From NCBI GenBank assembly GCA_025558095.1, contig JAIVFI010000019.1, positions 620,001 through 684,000 on the forward strand: DNA of 64,000 nt. The letters run 5' to 3'. Position numbers and translations under genes: made by a program. Shown here one piece after another: positions 46,586 to 56,713 of the stretch. The notes below the pieces were generated by a model. It made no database searches and was not told the DNA's origin. It saw only the letters and a program-made list of their open reading frames with translations. The first letter of the stretch is position 1, and each line of letters starts with the position of its first letter. The stretch is from Hyaloraphidium curvatum. Taxonomy: Eukaryota; Monoblepharomycota; Hyaloraphidiomycetes; Hyaloraphidiales; Hyaloraphidiaceae.

Positions 46586-47227
46586 TGCTCCTGGTTTCGG
46601 GCGCCTCTCAACCTCGCGTGTTGGGGGACGAGGGAGCGCTTCCCTCCAAAACCCCTCAGGCTCCTGACTGTGGCCTCCCTCCCCCGAGGACCCCGGCCCA
46701 GCCATCCCAGCAACCCGCCCCTCAGCACATCGCTCACCACCGCCGTGCACAAATTTGGCCCAGCGATGAGGGAGTCTTCTATCGTCTTGCTTGCGTCCGG
46801 TCCCCGTGCTCAGGGGAGCCGAATAGCAGGGCCCGATCCCCGTTCCCAAATGACTCACATCCGTGCCGCTCCTTCCTTTGTTTGCCCAAGGGAGGTGCGG
46901 TAGTGGACGCTTGCGAAGGGTGCGGGGAAGGTGCTGGACAACGATCCGGGGTACATCTGGCTGACGGAGGGAAGGATGGTGTTCGAGACGGCCGGATCGG
47001 TGTTTTCGGTCAATCTGCTGTAACCTTTTGAAAACATAAGCATCAAGGTTCCGTCGGGTCTGGGGGACCAGGATGATGGAATATGGGTCTCTCGGATGCC
47101 CAGATCGTGTTTGTGCTCGGATTACACGGTGGCGCGCCTGCGCACCGCCGGATGCTACTCATCGATGCCCTACAGCGGATGCCCAGATTTCAGCTTTCCA
47201 GCCTCCTCCCTCCCTCTTCACCTCCGC
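46586..47227. other. intergenic region between members 2 and 3
   Basis: This 642-bp gap between members 2 and 3 carries the promoter of member 2. Part of it (46586-46858) is open in the member-2 frame. The stretch 46,990-47,080 is the least GC-rich. No other element is seen. Confidence 0.3.
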
Positions 47228-47995
47228 TCATGCCGCCACCTCCCTCCCTCCCCAGTACCCCCTCAGATCCTCCCCCCCGTCGCCGCACACGGCCGTGTAC
47301 GCCCGCAGCCCCGGGCCGACCTTGCCGTGCAGATCCCCGCGGAGCGATTCGAGCCCCTCGCGGAGGATGCGCTCGCACTCTGCGGGCGGGTACCCCCGCG
47401 CGTAGTCCGCTACAGCCCACGTCTCGCGCACCTCGACGGCCCCCAGGAAGCGCACCCGCTTGCGGGGTTTCGCCGCGCCTGGGAGGGCGGGGACGGCGCC
47501 CGAGGGGCGGCGCAGACGGGCGGCGGCGCGGGCGCAGGGGAAGGAGGCCGATGCGCGGGCGGGGAAGGAGGCGTCGGGCGTCGCGGAGGGCCCGCGGGGG
47601 TGCGGGAAGGGCGAGGCGGGGGAGGAGGACAGGGAGGAGATGGAGGGCGCGGCGGCGGGGAAGAGCGGCGAGTCGAGGGTCGAGTCCGACGCGGAGGGCG
47701 ACGGCGGGTGCGTGTCCAGGGGCGGCGGCGGGGCCTTTGCCCGGTAGCGCGCGAGCCCGGCCGCGGGGCCGTCGCCGCCGAGCGTCGCGTCCGAGTCTAG
47801 CGAGTCCGAGCGCACCTTTCCGAACGGCGGCTCGCCATGCCCGGCGGCCGCGAGCGCGGCGTCTGCGCTGGCCCTGCGCGGCATGAGGTCCCGCACGAAC
47901 TGCATGTCCCGCGGCCAGGCGGCGCCCGCCCCGACGCACGGGTCGGAGCGGCGCCGCGGGATGGCGAACGCGGGGCCGCGGTCGGGGAACTGCAT
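47228..47995 (-). CDS. disordered protein of a three-gene tandem family (member 3) with RVxF motif
   Basis: An intronless frame of 255 aa. The N-terminus has PRRRSDP, then AAWPRDMQFVRDLMPRRAS, the clearest copy of the family motif. A long Ser/Pro/Ala linker follows. The C-terminal part reads KPRKRVRFLGAVEVRETW, in which KRVRF fits the RVxF docking motif for protein phosphatase 1, followed by ADYARGYPPAECERILREGL, a predicted helix. Many fungal proteins carry a related RV[ST]F...V..T...EYDR block near the C-terminus. A role in phosphorylation-dependent signalling is therefore plausible, but that is inference. Confidence 0.65.
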   Translation of the reverse strand: MQFPDRGPAFAIPRRRSDPCVGAGAAWPRDMQFVRDLMPRRASADAALAAAGHGEPPFGKVRSDSLDSDATLGGDGPAAGLARYRAKAPPPPLDTHPPSPSASDSTLDSPLFPAAAPSISSLSSSPASPFPHPRGPSATPDASFPARASASFPCARAAARLRRPSGAVPALPGAAKPRKRVRFLGAVEVRETWAVADYARGYPPAECERILREGLESLRGDLHGKVGPGLRAYTAVCGDGGEDLRGYWGGREVAA

Positions 47996-48728
47996 CGTGC
48001 TTCGTGGTAACTGCTGCGTGATGTTCTGCTTGTCTGTGTTGGAGGTGTGTCCTGCGGCGGAGCTGACGTCCGGCGAGCCTAATCGCTGCGTCCCTGGATC
48101 CTCCTCGGTTAGTCACCGTCGACGTCATGCGAGGGAACGCCGTGGCCGTCGCCCATACGACGCATCTTCTGATCTCCATGTCCTCGTGACGGACATCTAA
48201 CATTGACCCGCGCCTTTCCCGCCTCTTGGCCCCACCCCCGGAGTTTTTCTCCGACGGTCACGCGCCCATCGAAAGACCCACCCTTTTGACTCGATCCCAA
48301 ACCGCTGCAAGCCCCCCCGTGCCCGGGGATCGCCCGCACGCCCCGTCCCCTCCATCTACCAGGTTCGGATCCCCGCCTCCCCTTTCCCGCCCCCGGCGTT
48401 CCCGCGCCCGGCCGACGCAGCGGGAACGCCACACCCGCATCCGGAGCGGGACCCCATGCGGTCCCTCGCTTCGCGGGCCCTCGGGATTCCCATCCCCCGG
48501 GGAGCGGGCAAGCGGCGTTCGAGGAATCGGCGGGGCGGGATGCCATCGGGTCGATGGTGGGGCGAATCCGGTGGGACGGTCCGTGCGGGCCGGCGCGAAT
48601 GAGCCCCCGAGTCGGCCGGTCGGTGGCAAGTCCCTCGGGCGCGCTTCGGCCGCACGCGACGATGCTCGTGGACCGGGGGCGATGGATGAGTGCGGGCCCA
48701 TGTAGGCGAGGCGCAGGCAGCACGTTCG
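47996..48728. other. intergenic region
   Basis: This 733-bp gap lies between member 3 and the rhodanese gene stop. Open frames on both strands (for example 48226-48705 plus) translate to Pro/Arg/Gly-rich sequence without domains, so I call no gene. Confidence 0.3.
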
Positions 48729-49927
48729 CTACGTCCACAGGCTGAAATCCGCCAGCTCCATCTCCCCCTTTGCCCTGTCCGGCCTCTCCGTCCCCGGCTT
48801 CCCCTCCGGCGGCTGCTCCCACTCCTCGTACGACGGGTAAGCCTGCACCTTGGGATCGAACCCCCACCCCCACACCCCGTCCCTCAAAACGAGGCTCCTG
48901 ATCCCGCGCTCCCCGAGCAGGTGGCTCGCCCACCCGGCCCGCCTGTGGGTCCTGCAGTGGATCACCAGCGGCTTCCCGCCGTGCCGCACGGCGCCCCAAT
49001 CCACCCCCGTCCGCTCCTCCAGCCTGTCCCACCCCCCGGGCCCCTCGGCATCGGCGAGGGCCTGGGGCAGCTCGTCGACGGGGATCCAGCCCCCGTGCGG
49101 GTCGATGGAGCCGAACCGGTCGCGCTCGTCGCCGCGGCGGACGTCGAGGATCTCGGCGCGGGATTGCGACAGGAGGAGGGAGAGCGCGTCGCGGGAGAGG
49201 TACCGCGGGGGGAGGGGGACGAGGGCGGGGTGGGGGATGGTGGGGAGGAGGACGGGGGTGGTGACGGAGGGGTTTTGGGGGATGCCTGGAAAGGGGTGTG
49301 GGGTCAGAGGGAGGGGAAGGAGGGGAGCAGCGTGGGGGGCGGACCTGCCGACGCGGCTTCCCGCTGCATCTGTTCCCGCAGCATGGCCGCTTCCTCGAGC
49401 GATAGGTGTGACGCTGATGGCGACAGAATAAAGGGCTGAAGAAGGGCCGGGACCGCGAATCAGCTCGGCCTCGATCGCGCCGCCCGCGTCCGGCAACCCA
49501 CGTCGAAGGCGGCCAGCCCCCCCTCCAGCACCACGATCTTCTGGAACCCGAACCACCGCAGCATATCCACGACGCCTTTCGTCTGCGCCTCGGTCCCCGC
49601 GATGGTCAGCACCACGACCAGGTGCGTCTTCCTCGCGTCCCTCCTCGGGTTGTCCGGATCCGCGTGGAAGTGCGACTGCAGGAAGCCCAGCAGCGCGGTC
49701 TCGTCCTTGCCCACCAGGGGCACGCGGCAGTACTCGGTGGTCCCGGGGCGCTCGAACGGCAGCGGCGGGGGCGCCTCCTCGGCCACGTCGTCGAACGGCA
49801 GCGCGTCGGGGTCCGCGGGCGGCCGCACGTCGAGCAGCATGTGCGGCGTCGGGTCGAGCTGCATCAGCAGCAGCAGCGCCGCGGGGGTGATGGTCGCCGT
49901 GCGGCGCGGCGCCGTGCGCGACGACAT
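48729..49927 (-). CDS. tandem rhodanese-domain protein, three exons
   Basis: The exons are 49927-49502, 49435-49345 and 49285-48729 and give 357 aa. The N-terminal rhodanese-like domain (MLLDVRPP ... VVVLTIAGTEAQTKG ... IVVLEGGLAAFD) has no Cys in the active-site loop and is probably inactive. Exon 2 supplies a helix (LSLEEAAMLREQMQREAASA). The C-terminal domain has AEILDVRRGDE and the active loop VIHCRTHRRAGWA, with Cys where the persulfide forms, then GIRSLVLRDGVWGWGF. It could act as a thiosulfate sulfurtransferase or in sulfur relay. Intron 1 is 49436-49501 and intron 2 49286-49344; both have CTGA-type branch motifs. Confidence 0.85.
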
Positions 49928-50213
49928 CGCGGGAAGGCGGGGGACGGGCCGGGGAGGTTCCGCGCCGGGAGCCGGCGTCCGGGCTTAAGTTGGGGTCTAA
50001 GAAGGCAGGCAGCGGAAGGGCGGCCCGCTAAAGGGACAGGCAAGGCTGCGCTCGGGAGGTGGTTACGGGAATGGCGCGACCCGCGTCTCCCGCCGGCGCA
50101 ACGCCGCCGGGCCGACTGCGGCGACGAAACTTCCCCGCTTCCATCCTCGAAACGGGCCTCCAACTCCCGAACTCTCCCAAAGGGCAGCATACAGGCGACA
50201 TCTATCGGTCCAA

Positions 50214-51911
50214 TCACATCTTGGGCGGCTCCGGCCGCGCCCGCAGCACCACCGTGGCCCTCGTGTCGGCGTCGGGCGTCCACCCGCGCAGCAGGTCGTG
50301 CACGAGGTCGATCCGGTCCTGGCCCCACGCGATCTCGGAGCCGACCTGGAAGGTGGGGAATCTGCCGTGCTGTCAGCGCCGCTTCGCTGGCGAACAGCGG
50401 CAACGGGAAGAGACCCACCCGCACCCTCCGATCCTGATGAACTCGGCCGTGTTCTCCCTCAGCATCCCCTCGCACACACCCCCCTCGTTCGCCCTGTCCA
50501 CCAGCGCCTTCCCATCGAGCCCTTTGGCGTCCAAATGCCCCGCCAGCTTCCCCACGTCCGAAACGTCCACGTCGTCCGCCCACACCGCCTTGAACAGCAG
50601 GTCGACGAGCTCCCACACGGCATCGCCCGGGCGCGCCTGGTCGGACCCGGCGGCGCGGATGGCGGAGAGGGCGATCCGCAGGGCTTGGGGGGTACGCACG
50701 GGGAAGTGGCTGTTGAACCTGAAGGGCACGGTTTCGGTGCGGCCGTCGGGGTAGGGGAGGTGGCTCTGCGCGGTAGGGACGGGAAAGTAGTTAGCGAAGG
50801 CAGCGGCGGGCGAGGGAGGGAACGGGTACCCAGTAGCGGACCCAGTTCTGCAGGTCGATGCCCTGCAGCTTGCGCTTGGCGGGGGAGGTGACGGCCGACG
50901 GCACCACGGGGGTGCTGGCGAGGGCAGGGTAAGACGACAGGGCACCCCGGTCCAGCACATCGGACGAACCCGATGCTCTTGAAGACGATGCCGAGGAGGG
51001 TCGGCTTGAGGCTGACCGTGAGGCCGGGGCCGGCCTCCTCCATGATCCGCTTGACCTGCGTCCAGCCGAGGTAGGTCCAGGGGCTGTCGGCGGCACGCGG
51101 GTTCAAGATGAGGGACAAAGCAGACGCCCGATTCGGCCCACCTCGAGAAATCGAACCAGAAGGTCATGTGCTGCCTCCCCTCGATCGGCTTCCTCGGCAT
51201 CACCGTCTCCTGCACCGCGCTGATCGGCACCGGCACCTTGTCCCCCGGCTGCCTGGCCTCCTCCACCGCCCCCGCGACAAAGTGGAACCTGTCCCCGCCC
51301 CAGAACATCCTCCCCGCGCCGTCGAACCTTGTGTCGGGCACGAAGCAGTCCGGCACACCCACCGCGCCCAGCCGGACAAAGTAGTCGGTGGTGGTGCGCA
51401 GCGCGCCCTTGTACGTGTCGGAGACGTCGACGATGTAGTGCAGCTCCTCGGGCTTAAGGGCCTTCCACGGGAACGTGGCGTTGTACGCGCCCAGGAGCAC
51501 CTCCTGCGACGCCACGTCGAGGTTGTCGATCCAGTACGCCCTGAAGAGCGCGTGGAACAGCGCCGCCCTCTCCTTCTGCGAGACCACCGAGTGCAGAAGC
51601 CTCAGCGCCCGCACGCTCCTCACGGGGTGCTTGGGATGGAACTTCAGGTCCACGCCCCACCGCTTGGCGGTGCGGTACAGCTCCCGCGATTCGTAGCGCT
51701 GCTTCTGCGGCGCGTTGAGGTCCGACGCCGAGCCGTCCTTGCCCTGGGGCGCGCGGATCTGCCGGTAGATGCCGCCAAGCAGGGTCGGGTGCCATTCCAG
51801 TTCGGCGCCAGTGGAGGCGGCGAGCGCCTCGATGCGCTTCGAGGCGATGTAGGCCCAGGGGCACACGACGTCGGCGGCGAACTGGATCGAGGGGGTGCGG
51901 GGGGCCGCCAT
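50214..51911 (-). CDS. double DsbA / HCCA-isomerase-like thioredoxin-fold protein, five exons
   Basis: The exons are 51911-51142, 51083-50970, 50914-50830, 50765-50419 and 50361-50214 and give 487 aa. Two DsbA-type domains are fused. The first has FAADVVCPWAYIASKR (Cys-Pro-Trp, as in FrnE-like DsbA proteins), and the second, joined by splicing, has FDFSSPWTYLGWTQVKR, where Ser replaces the first Cys as in GST-kappa and 2-hydroxychromene-2-carboxylate isomerases. Exon 5 completes IGGCGFPTFQVGSEIAWGQDR, the conserved cis-Pro and GQDR region. Intron donors are GTGGGC, GTTCGT, GTACCC and GTGGGT. The second domain may bind glutathione. Substrate unknown. Single-domain members are the rule in this family. 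Confidence 0.87.
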
Positions 51912-52212
51912 CGCGGTGTCTCCCGTTTCCGGAGGATGCGGCGTCTGGGGGGCGGGGCGCGGCCGAATTGCGGTTCGGAAGGCGATGGGGGAGATTGCAG
52001 AAGGCGAAAGACGCGACTGCGCGACGGCAGCGACCCGGAAGAAGAGGGAAAGCGCGGTTTCGGGAGGACGGATCTTCCCGACTCCCGGCCCCGCGCGGCG
52101 TTGCGCACCTGGGCCGCCAAGAGCACCGTCACCGCACCAATCGGCCGCGATCCCGACATTCCGGACGCCGTTCTATCTCCTACGGCTCATCGCATCCCCC
52201 TCTCCGTCCCCC
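51912..52212. promoter_or_regulatory. divergent intergenic region
   Basis: This 301-bp gap separates the DsbA-like start from the BTB-like remnant. No element is recognised. Confidence 0.3.
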
Positions 52213-52573
52213 ATGGCCTCCCACCCCAAGGAGGAGCTCTTCTCCCTCCCCGGCGTGCACCCCGGCTCCTCCGTCCTCCGCGTCGGCTCGGGCCCGGGCA
52301 CCGCCGTCTTCCGCGTGCACCAGCACATCATCAAGACCGTTTCGACGAAACTGGGGAGGAAGCTTTCCGACGGCACCGGCGCCGCGGTGGGATCGCTCCG
52401 CCCGACAATTCGGGCACGCGCTGACGTGGCCCCGCGATGCGCGAAGATCGATCTGCCCGGGATCTCGAGCTCTTCCGCACTTTCCTGCCTTTGTTCTACC
52501 CGGAGACTGGGTGAGGGAGGCGGAGACGGCGCCGCTGATGGGTCTGGCGGAGGCGTGGTGTGTCGAGACCTAG
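52213..52573 (+). pseudogene. BTB/POZ-domain gene remnant with two frame changes
   Basis: From the ATG at 52213 one frame reads SSVLRVGSGPGTAVFRVHQH then IIKTVSTKLGRKLSDG, the start of a BTB domain (xFRVHxxIL...S). A GTGGGA...GCGAAG intron (52388-52447, 60 nt) fits this position. The next BTB segment, RDLELFRTFLPLFYPETG, is in a different frame from what the splice would give, and the following WVREAETAPLMGLAEAWCVE is in a third frame, ending at a stop at 52573. No set of GT-AG introns I tried repairs both shifts. It is either a decayed gene or a stretch with sequence errors. Confidence 0.5.
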
Positions 52574-52827
52574 AGGGAGGCGATCGCGCTCGCGCACGGA
52601 GTGGCCGAGGACGGCGTGGGAAGAGACGCATGGACCGGACGGTAATAAGGCGGCAGTAGAGCACCCAAAATGTGATTCTACTGCGGTGTCCAGTCTATCC
52701 CCAGCGCTGCTGTTTTTCACCCCGTGTCGGAACCCGCTCTTTCCCTCCCAAAATCCCCGAAACCCCGTGCCAAGCACCCCGCAAGACGTCGAACAATTCC
52801 CCCCATGCATCTAGATCCCGCCGCTGA

Positions 52828-53707
52828 TCACTGGCTGGGCTTGCCGTTGCTGTCGAACTCGTGCACGCGGTGCTCCTTGGCATCGACGTAGCCGTGCTTG
52901 GCGCCGCGGACGGCCGCGCTGGTCTGCGCCTCGAGCTCCTTCTCGGCCTGCGATGCAAGTAAGGGGAGGAGGAGGGAAGTCAGATGCGCGATCAGCGGGT
53001 GATCATGCGGAGATCTCGACGCACCAAGCCCAGGGCCCTCATCAGCCTGTTCCACGCCAGCGGCAGCCCCCTGGTAACGGTCAACCACCCCAGCACCGGC
53101 CCCCACACGCTTCCCACGACCATCCCCACGGCAGCAAGCCCGATCAGCATGCCGACGGCGCCGACGAGGAGCAGCGGGATCTCGGCGGCGCCGACGGCGA
53201 GCGAGGCGGCGAGGCCGAGGGCGGAGAGGGTGGCCAGGGACCAGCCGGCGAAGAGCAGGGGAGGGAGGAGGAAGGCGAGGAGGGAGGCGAGGAGGGCGGT
53301 GCGGAGGTACGGGCGGGAGGAGAAGTAGTCGCGGACGCGGGGCCAGACGGTGGTGCTGACGGTGTTGCTGCGAAGGGAGGAAGGAGGGAGGTCAGAATCG
53401 CCCATGCGGAGACCACCGAACGACGGCCGGAGACGGGAGATCATCGCATCGGGCCATCGGACGGCAGATTTCCGGCCCCGGCCTCCACGCTGCCCGACAC
53501 CCACGCGACGTCCTTGACCCTGTCCTTCCCGCCGTAGAGCCCCCTGACCGCCCTGCGCTTGGCCCTCTCGCTGGCGTCCTCGGCCGTCTCGGGCAGGTTC
53601 TGGATGGCGTCGACGACCTTGGCCGTGACCTTGTAGGCGGCTTCCTCGGTCCTGCGCTCCCTCTCAGGGCGGGTCGCGTCGACGCGGTCGAGGACAGCGG
53701 TGGACAT
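52828..53707 (-). CDS. small membrane protein with hydrophobic hairpins, promethin/LDAF1-like, three exons
   Basis: The exons are 53707-53505, 53367-53025 and 52947-52828 and give 221 aa. Residues 1-68 are charged and helical. Exon 2 encodes about 75 hydrophobic residues in three or four short segments (LRTALLASLLAFLLPPLLFAG; SLAVGAAEIPLLLVGAVGML; GLAAVGMVVGSVWGPVLGW), rich in Gly, Ala and Pro as in hairpin-forming lipid-droplet proteins. Exon 3 is charged and ends HRVHEFDSNGKPSQ. Intron 1 is 137 nt (GTGGGT ... TTCGCAG) and intron 2 is 77 nt (GTGCGT ... TCGCAG). The layout resembles promethin/LDAF1/LDO proteins, but I could not confirm identity. Confidence 0.6.
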
Positions 53708-54029
53708 GGCGGCGGCGGTGCGGTGCGGTTGGAGCAGGGCGGAGAGTGGCAGCGGAATGGAATGGAGTGATGGAGCGGCGAGTCGTCGGGCCGAGTCGGC
53801 CTTTTGAATGCCGGCACAGCCGCAAGCTCGTGTTCGGCGGCGCACAGTCACCTCTCTCCAAGATTCCCGCCGCGAGGCCCCCCAATTCCCGCCGGAAAGC
53901 ATATGAAAATCTGGAAACGCATGAGAGAGGAGCATGGAAGTCCGAGTATTTCTCAAGCTACGTTTCCAAGCGTCGGACAAGGAAGATGTGTCGCGAAAGT
54001 GGCCGCACCGAGAAGCCCCGATCCCAGTC
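53708..54029. other. intergenic region
   Basis: This 322-bp gap between two minus-strand genes contains the promoter of the hairpin-protein gene. No element is recognised. Confidence 0.3.
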
Positions 54030-55307
54030 TCACTCGGGCTTCCGGCCCTCCGATCCGGCACCCAGAGGCTTCAGGCCCTTCCACTCCGGCTTCCTCTTGC
54101 CCAAGAACGCTGCGGCGCCTTCCGCGACGTTGGGCCCGCGCACCATGGCGTGGACCTCGGGGAGCGTGCGGAAGAGGCGGTTGGTTTCTGCCTCCGGGCA
54201 ACCAAGAACGAAAGAGACGACGAATCAGTCACGCTACTCTTTGGTGAAGCGGATCGAAGCGTACCTTGCCACCCTTTCTCCATCCCGAGCCTGGCAACGG
54301 CCTTGGTCGCCCGCACGCTGTCCGGCGAGTTGGAGGCAATCTCGGAAGCCAGCTCCACGGCCCTCCTTTCGAGGTCCTGCGGAAACAAGACAGTCGACCA
54401 ATCGCTCAGTTGATCTTAAGCTCTGGGCCCACCTCACGTCCGACGACCTCCTGCACGATCCCGAGCGCTTTGGCCTCGTCCGCGAAACTGGTGCGGCCGG
54501 TGAGCAGGAGGTGCATGGCAGTGTGGTAGCCGATGATCTTTGGGAGCACCTGGCAGGCTCCTGTCCGTTGACCACATGTGGATGGCACGTCAGATCGAAA
54601 AGCAGTCAGACCCCACCGCAAAGTCGACGGACCTCCCAAAGCTGCGAGTCCGACCTTGACCTCCCTTGCGGAGAACTTCGCGTCCTCGGAGGCGAGCACG
54701 ATGTCGCAGGCGAGGGCGAGCTCGAAGCCGCCGCCGAACGCGGCGCCGTTCACGGCGGCGATGATCGGCTGTCCGATATACCCGGCGGAGTTGGACGCGA
54801 CCAATGAGATGATGCCGCGTTCACCAAAGCTGCATAGATCGGACCTTGTTCAGATCGCTCCGGAAGGTGAGCCCACCGAATCCGTTCGCCCGGAGATCCT
54901 CGGGTCCGCTCTTCGAAAGCTGGTCCCGTTGCGGAACAGGATAAGTCAGGATATTCGACTCGCTCAAAGAGGCTCCCCACCTCCTTGAGATCCAGTCCAG
55001 CGCAGAAGGCCTTGCCCGTCCCTGCTCCACCACGTCAACGCCTCTTCCGAAAGCCCTTCCGGCGCACGCCCTTCCCACCGGTCAAGACCGCGACCCAGAC
55101 CTCATCATCCTCCTTGAACGCCTCCCAAACACCCCCCAGCTCCTCCTGAGTGGCGCGGTCCAGAGCGTTGGCGGCCTCGGGACGGTCGATGCGGACGAGG
55201 AGCACGTGCGGGGCGGGGAGGGAGAGGCGCACATGACGTTGCGGAAGGGAGGAGAATGAGATGGGGAGGGAGTTGGAAGGAGGCGCGGATTCGTTGCTGG
55301 AGAGCAT
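54030..55307 (-). CDS. enoyl-CoA hydratase/isomerase family protein, seven exons
   Basis: The exons are 55307-55079, 55021-54981, 54919-54845, 54768-54633, 54560-54433, 54376-54265 and 54187-54030 and give 292 aa. Splicing builds each crotonase landmark: AVLTG + TGKAFCAGLDLKE (oxyanion hole), LTFRSDLNK + PIIAAVNGAAFGGGFELALACD (second oxyanion Gly and the Glu region), and ALGG + ACQVLPKIIG. The usual second catalytic Glu position (before GLxPxGG) is replaced by KVGLAALGG, so activity could be isomerase- or hydratase-like. No clear mitochondrial presequence, though the N-terminus is Ser/Pro-rich. It should act on enoyl-CoA esters, probably in beta-oxidation. Confidence 0.9.
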
Positions 55308-55396
55308 GACGGGGAGGAGTTTGTGATTCGAGCAGTGGGGGACGAGTCATCGGTGGATCAAACGTCGAGAGTGACGCCAGGATGGAGCACACCTAA

Positions 55397-56490
55397 ATGC
55401 CACAAGCCCGTCAATTCCAACCACGTGGGAGACGTCGGACCTACCTCCGCTCCCCTCGGCGCGGGCGGAGGACGGCGCGCGCTGGGAGAAGGATTTCGAC
55501 ACGCGCGAGTTTGCCGTCGCGTCGCGCCGCGCCACCGAATCGCTCGTCCGCGACGAGGCCTGGAAGGCCGCGCGTGTTCGGCCAGCGGGTGCGCAATGTG
55601 GCGATTTCCACGCTTCCGGGGCGCTCGTTCTGCTGTGCACGCTGGTGACTTGACGGCTTTCTGGATTGGAACCGGCCGTAGCTTTCGCACCGCTTTTTCC
55701 GGTACAAGGAAGGGGCTCCAGTTGCCGGTCCTCCGGAGCACATCAAGGCAGCAATTGCGCTTGGGATCTTCCGCACGACGTACCCCGCCCTGCGCCGCGC
55801 CGTGACGGGCGCGGCCCGCAGGCTCCAAAACGCACCCTTTGATCCGGGTACCGAATGCGCAAGGGGGCTCCGCTGGGTTCTCGAAGAAGCCACCCGGGCC
55901 TTTGTGATTATTTCGCGCATGGCAGAGTGCTCCTCGGCGGTGCGGAGCAGGCTCGCAGATGATCCTGGGATCACGGAAGCCGCGGCCCAGCTCGCCGTCC
56001 GTGTATTCGAGGGCAGCCCGGGCAGGATCACGCACAGGATCAGCGACGGCTTCATCGTTCCCGGAAAGAGCGACGGCATGGCCTTCCTCCACGCAGCATG
56101 TCGCTTCGCGAGTCTGACTCTGAGGCTTTCCGCCGCTCGCCTCCCGGAGCCATCAGAGGACTCTTCATGTGCACCGCCAAGGTCCGCACAGCGCTGACGG
56201 AACTATACCCCGGCTTCTACGATCTGTTCTGGGTCTTCTATCGCGGCCTGGAGGGCAGCGGGCAGCCCTGGCCCGCCCACGCGCAAACCTTGCGCCACCG
56301 GTTGCGAGCGGTTGGCCGGCACGCCGACCACTGCGACTCCTGCAACGCCGAGGCTTCGGAGCACCTGCGCCTCAAGCGCTGCGCCCGGTGCAAGGTCGCT
56401 CGGTACTGCTCGAGGGAGTGCCAGGCCGCTGCGTGGAAGGCGGTGCACAAGAAGGACTGCCGGGCGCCGGATGCCACGGAGGAGGAGTGA
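55397..56490 (+). CDS. MYND-type zinc finger protein, 5' end unresolved
   Basis: The last two exons are firm: 55682-56099 and 56150-56490, joined across a 50-nt intron (GTCGCT, CTGAC, CGGAG) to give FLHAA + SIRGLFMCTAKVRTALTELY. The C-terminus has a complete MYND finger: CDSCNAEASEHLRLKRCARC, YCSRECQAAAWKAVHKKDC. An upstream exon reads ARWEKDFDTREFAVASRRAT ... ASGALVLLCTL and ends near 55644 (donor GTGACT, only a 37-nt intron) or 55626 (donor GTTCTG, 55 nt). I could not find a start codon in frame with it; the left limit given is approximate. The body looks helical, and the gene may be related to the MYND protein at 842-2510 only by the finger. Confidence 0.65.
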
Positions 56491-56713
56491 GCCATTCGGA
56501 TGATGGGTCTATATGCGAATCGATATTGTTCTTATTGTAGATTGTTGTTGCCGATCGAATCAGGATCTCGACGGACTCTTGCTTTGCCACCCACTCGTGC
56601 CGCACTTCCTGATCGGGGCGGATAACCGCGGAGCGACGCGAGCAACCCGTGCATGTTTCGGCACCCAACTCGTACACGATCCCATGTTTTTCCCCCATCC
56701 AACCGCGCCGCAA

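Noticed and set aside
48226-48705. A 159-codon plus-strand frame between member 3 and the rhodanese gene
   Set aside because: Pro/Arg/Gly-rich translation without motif, and an equally open frame lies on the other strand.
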